Shown here piece after piece: positions 61,858-64,000 of a stretch of 64,000 nt of DNA. The position numbers and the translations under genes are program-made. The notes under the pieces were generated by a model. It saw only the letters and a program-made list of their open reading frames with translations, was not told the DNA's origin and searched no databases. Origin of the DNA: Planctomycetales bacterium 71-10 (GTDB taxonomy: Bacteria > Planctomycetota > Planctomycetia > Isosphaerales > Isosphaeraceae). The stretch is from positions 92,685-156,684 of the forward strand of contig MKTT01000074.1 in the NCBI GenBank assembly GCA_001898385.1, given 5' to 3'. How positions within the stretch are numbered: the first letter of the stretch is position 1; every line of letters starts with the position of its first letter.

Positions 61858-63192
61858 ATGAGCTCGACCACCGCGGCCGATCGGGACCGACATGGCCCCC
61901 TCGCGCCGGCCCTCGCCGCGCCCGCGGAGGCCGCGCGGCGGTCCGACGCCTTCGCGATCGTCGGCCTGGCCCTCTGGGTGCTCGCCAGCCGGGCGCCGTA
62001 CCTGGACTCGTTCGACTACATGGGGAAGGACGGCCCCCTGTACGTCAACGCCCTCAAGCTCGATTCGACGTTCGACGTCCCCATGCCGGGGAACCTCGGC
62101 TACGTCCTGCTGGGGAAGGTCGCCAACCTCTTCTGGGCCGAGCCGGTGACGGCCTTCCTGATGGTGAACGTCGGGCTGACGGTCGTCGGGGCGGCGTTCG
62201 CGTACCTGTTCGGGACGCTGGTGGTCTCGCGGCCGATGGCGGCGGCGGCGGCCCTGGCGATGACGTGCAACCCGATGGTCTGGTGGCACGGCGGGGCGAT
62301 CGCCAGCTACCCCGTCTGGCTGGCCGTCCTCCCCGCGGTCGGCTGGTACGGGCTCCGCTACCAGCGGTCCGGGCGGGCGGCCGACATGGTCGGCGCCAGC
62401 GTCGCGCTGGGGGCCGGGATGATCCTCCGGCCCGACCTGCTGGCGTTCGGGACGCCGCTCTGGGCGGGCTCGATGCTGCTGGGGAGGGCCCCGATCCGGC
62501 ACTGGCTGATCGGCGGGGCGATCCTGGCGGCCTCGTGCTGCTGCTGGTTCTTCGGCACGGCCTGGGTGCTGGGGGGCGTCGACGCCTACCTCGACCGCGT
62601 CCGCGCCAAGCACGAGGGGGACAAGGCCGGCTTCTCCTTCGCGGCGCGGGGCCTGTTCGAAGGGCTGTTCCGCAACGTGGTGAAGTACGGCCTGTTCCTG
62701 GCGTGGGGGGCCGTCCTGGCGATCCCGCCGTTCCTGCTGGGCCTGGCCCGGTCGCTGCGGCCGTCGCACTGGCGGGAATGGCTGCTGGCGACGCTCTGGG
62801 TCGGGCCGTCGTGGGCGTTCTCGTTCCTGGTCTTCGCCGGGAACGCGGGCCTGATCTTCCCGTTCCTGCCGCTGCTGTACCTGGGCGCGGCGGTCGGCTT
62901 CCGATCCCTCCTGGGCGAGCGTCGGGCCGTGGTGGCGACGGGGCTCCTGGCCCTGGCCGGCGCGGTCCAGTTCACCCAAACGCCGTTGCTGGCCCAGCAC
63001 GACCAGCGCGACGTGATCCTGAACGTGACCTTCCTGCGCTACAGCGGGGCGGGGCTGATCCAGCGGTACAACTTCAACCTGGACGACTTCGGCGTCTCGC
63101 CCGCCCTGGCCGACGTGCGTCGCCAGGTGCAGCACCCCGAGGCCATCCCCGCCTTCCCCGAACTCCTCCCCGGCCAGGTGCTCCCGCGCTGA
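61858..63192 (+). CDS. Polytopic membrane protein, GT-C glycosyltransferase-like
   Basis: About 444 residues (the start could also be ATG 61828), with about ten hydrophobic helices. The first extracytoplasmic loop has ASRAPYLDSFDYMGKDGPLYVNALKL, with acidic residues placed as in GT-C/PMT-type lipid-linked sugar transferases. MTCNPMVWWHGGAIASYPVWLAVLPAVGWYGL and GAGMILRPDLLAFGTPLW follow. The exact family is not certain and no partner genes are near, so the transferase role is a structural guess. Confidence 0.65.
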   Translation: MSSTTAADRDRHGPLAPALAAPAEAARRSDAFAIVGLALWVLASRAPYLDSFDYMGKDGPLYVNALKLDSTFDVPMPGNLGYVLLGKVANLFWAEPVTAFLMVNVGLTVVGAAFAYLFGTLVVSRPMAAAAALAMTCNPMVWWHGGAIASYPVWLAVLPAVGWYGLRYQRSGRAADMVGASVALGAGMILRPDLLAFGTPLWAGSMLLGRAPIRHWLIGGAILAASCCCWFFGTAWVLGGVDAYLDRVRAKHEGDKAGFSFAARGLFEGLFRNVVKYGLFLAWGAVLAIPPFLLGLARSLRPSHWREWLLATLWVGPSWAFSFLVFAGNAGLIFPFLPLLYLGAAVGFRSLLGERRAVVATGLLALAGAVQFTQTPLLAQHDQRDVILNVTFLRYSGAGLIQRYNFNLDDFGVSPALADVRRQVQHPEAIPAFPELLPGQVLPR

Positions 63193-63325
63193 GGGTTCGG
63201 TTGGGTTCCTTCGTCATCGCCGCGACGACGCCAGCCTCGACGCAAACCCTTGATGCAAATCCGATTCCCATCGGTTTTCGATTGGCTTTGAACGTCGAAA
63301 TCGATTGAGCGCCGGCCATGCGACC

Positions 63326-63747
63326 GTCCCCTCTCCCGCCGGGAGAGGGCGGCCGCGCAGCGGCGGGTGAGGGTCGCGGGAGCGCGGAGGGCGTGCCGGG
63401 CGCGTGATATCCGGGCGGCCGACGCCAAGCATCCTTCTCCCCTTGAGGGAGGACGAAGCCGTCCGCGACGCCGAGTCCCTGCTCGCCGGCGGCTACCGCC
63501 GCGTCGGCCGCTGGGACCTCTCCCAGATTAAGGTGGCCGAAGGTCGGATGAGGGGTCGAACGCCATCGCGCTTGCATCACGATCCGGGCCTGCGTGTTCC
63601 GACGGCCCCCGGTCGCGCCACCCCTCCTCCGGCCCTACGGGCCACCTTCTCCCTCAAAGGGAGAAGGCTTGATCGCCGCGCCTGCTCCAAGATCCGGCGA
63701 CCCTCGCCCGGCCCTGCGGGCCGCCCTCTCCCGGCGGGAGAGGGGAC
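63326..63747. repeat. Cluster of four dispersed REP-like repeats
   Basis: Units: 63326-63378 (GTCCCCTCTCCCGCCGGGAG...), 63431-63558 (interrupted CCTTCTCCCCTTGAGGGAG unit), 63619-63669 (CTACGGGCCACCTTCTCCCT...), and 63699-63747 (GGGCCGCCCTCTCCCGGCGG...). The first and last are inverted copies of each other; the middle two match the arms at 5931 and 6041. Confidence 0.75.
63452..63529 (+). pseudogene. Short gene fragment inside a repeat (DUF1569-like)
   Basis: About 78 bases of coding-like sequence interrupt the repeat unit and translate to a peptide ending LLAGGYRRVGRWDLSQI. This resembles the N-terminal part of DUF1569 proteins as I remember them. The sequence on both sides is repeat, so it is a remnant, not a gene. 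Confidence 0.4.
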
Positions 63748-64000
63748 TCTAGGTCCCCCCATCCCTCCCAAGTTCCGGGTCGAAAAGTTGTTCCCCATCT
63801 CGGCCTTGATGGCCGCGGTTCTGATCGCGAGTTGTCAAAGATCGACCGTCTTCCAGGAGCATGATCCGCCGCCGGGCCGGACGGATTTCAGGTTTCCGAC
63901 CTTCCTCCCGAAATTCGCGCCGACCCTCGCCGTCGACTGCACCCCTTGCCTCGGACCTCCGCGGCGCCAAACTGCATATTAGTCCACCCCCCCCCCCCCC

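Larger units (their letters stand above)
63193..64000. other. Repeat-filled noncoding tail
   Basis: No credible gene. It holds four REP-like units (63326-63747), a short gene fragment trapped in one of them, and then featureless sequence ending in a run of 14 C. The ORF at 63404..63982 is read-through of these repeats. Confidence 0.65.

Noticed and set aside
63404-63982. 192-codon ORF at the right end
   Set aside because: Most of it translates REP-like repeats; only a short internal segment looks like old coding sequence and is listed as a fragment.

Overview
The window is a very GC-rich bacterial chromosome segment. It most likely comes from a planctomycete, with Isosphaeraceae-like genomes (Singulisphaera/Paludisphaera type) the best guess. 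The evidence is the N-terminal 'LEALEDRRLM' (LEPR-XLL-type) motif on large exported-looking proteins, Calx-beta proteins, DUF4058, a TPR protein fused to RNA-polymerase-alpha CTD modules, a fused SecDF, and an aspartate kinase with four ACT domains. Taxonomy is inferred from gene content only. Long antisense ORFs are a GC artefact and are not annotated.

Layout: (1) 0-3.6 kb holds the end of a P-loop ATPase coupled to an upstream unknown protein, a Cu/Zn superoxide dismutase, an RmlC-like cupin and a small lipoprotein. (2) 3.8-12.4 kb holds a secreted HExxH protein, a repeat-filled gap, a VOC protein, a hemX-hemA-HNH operon, a zinc-ribbon protein, a phasin-like protein and two tandem YcxB-like membrane proteins. 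(3) 12.5-20.9 kb holds argH, a HEAT protein, lysA, an exported HEAT/receiver-like protein, a sigma-54 activator and an orphan DNA methyltransferase.

(4) 21.2-34.6 kb is the most distinctive region. It contains six tandem same-strand paralogues. Each has an LEPR-XLL-like N-terminus, a Calx-beta domain and exactly eight copies of a roughly 36-residue Trp-rich repeat (consensus about hhDYGaaGLWsWd..gGWaKLNDvdP..m). Four carry an additional N-terminal region of about 370 residues. The constant repeat number and position-specific conservation suggest a closed, possibly eight-bladed fold that I do not recognise from a named family.

(5) 34.7-43.8 kb holds DUF4058, a DmpA-type peptidase, a REP-associated transposase flanked by its palindromes, and an operon read leftward: TPR/double-alphaCTD protein, tgt, yajC, secDF. 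A near-consensus promoter precedes the operon. (6) 44-50.8 kb holds an alkyl sulfatase, lysC and ugd on divergent promoters, and a TPR membrane protein. (7) 50.9-60.7 kb is a protease and nucleic-acid-enzyme region: an exported caspase-like protein with an EF-hand, a VapBC module, argG, a small-protein/HNH pair, and a leftward series of C5 methyltransferase, vsr, caspase and astacin-like protease. (8) 60.8-64 kb holds DUF2239, a small membrane protein, a polytopic membrane protein and a repeat-rich noncoding tail ending in poly-C.

Housekeeping pathways represented are arginine (argG, argH), lysine/aspartate family (lysC, lysA), haem (hemA), queuosine (tgt), protein export (yajC, secDF) and UDP-glucuronate (ugd). 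No rRNA, confident tRNA, CRISPR array or complete IS other than the RAYT locus was seen.
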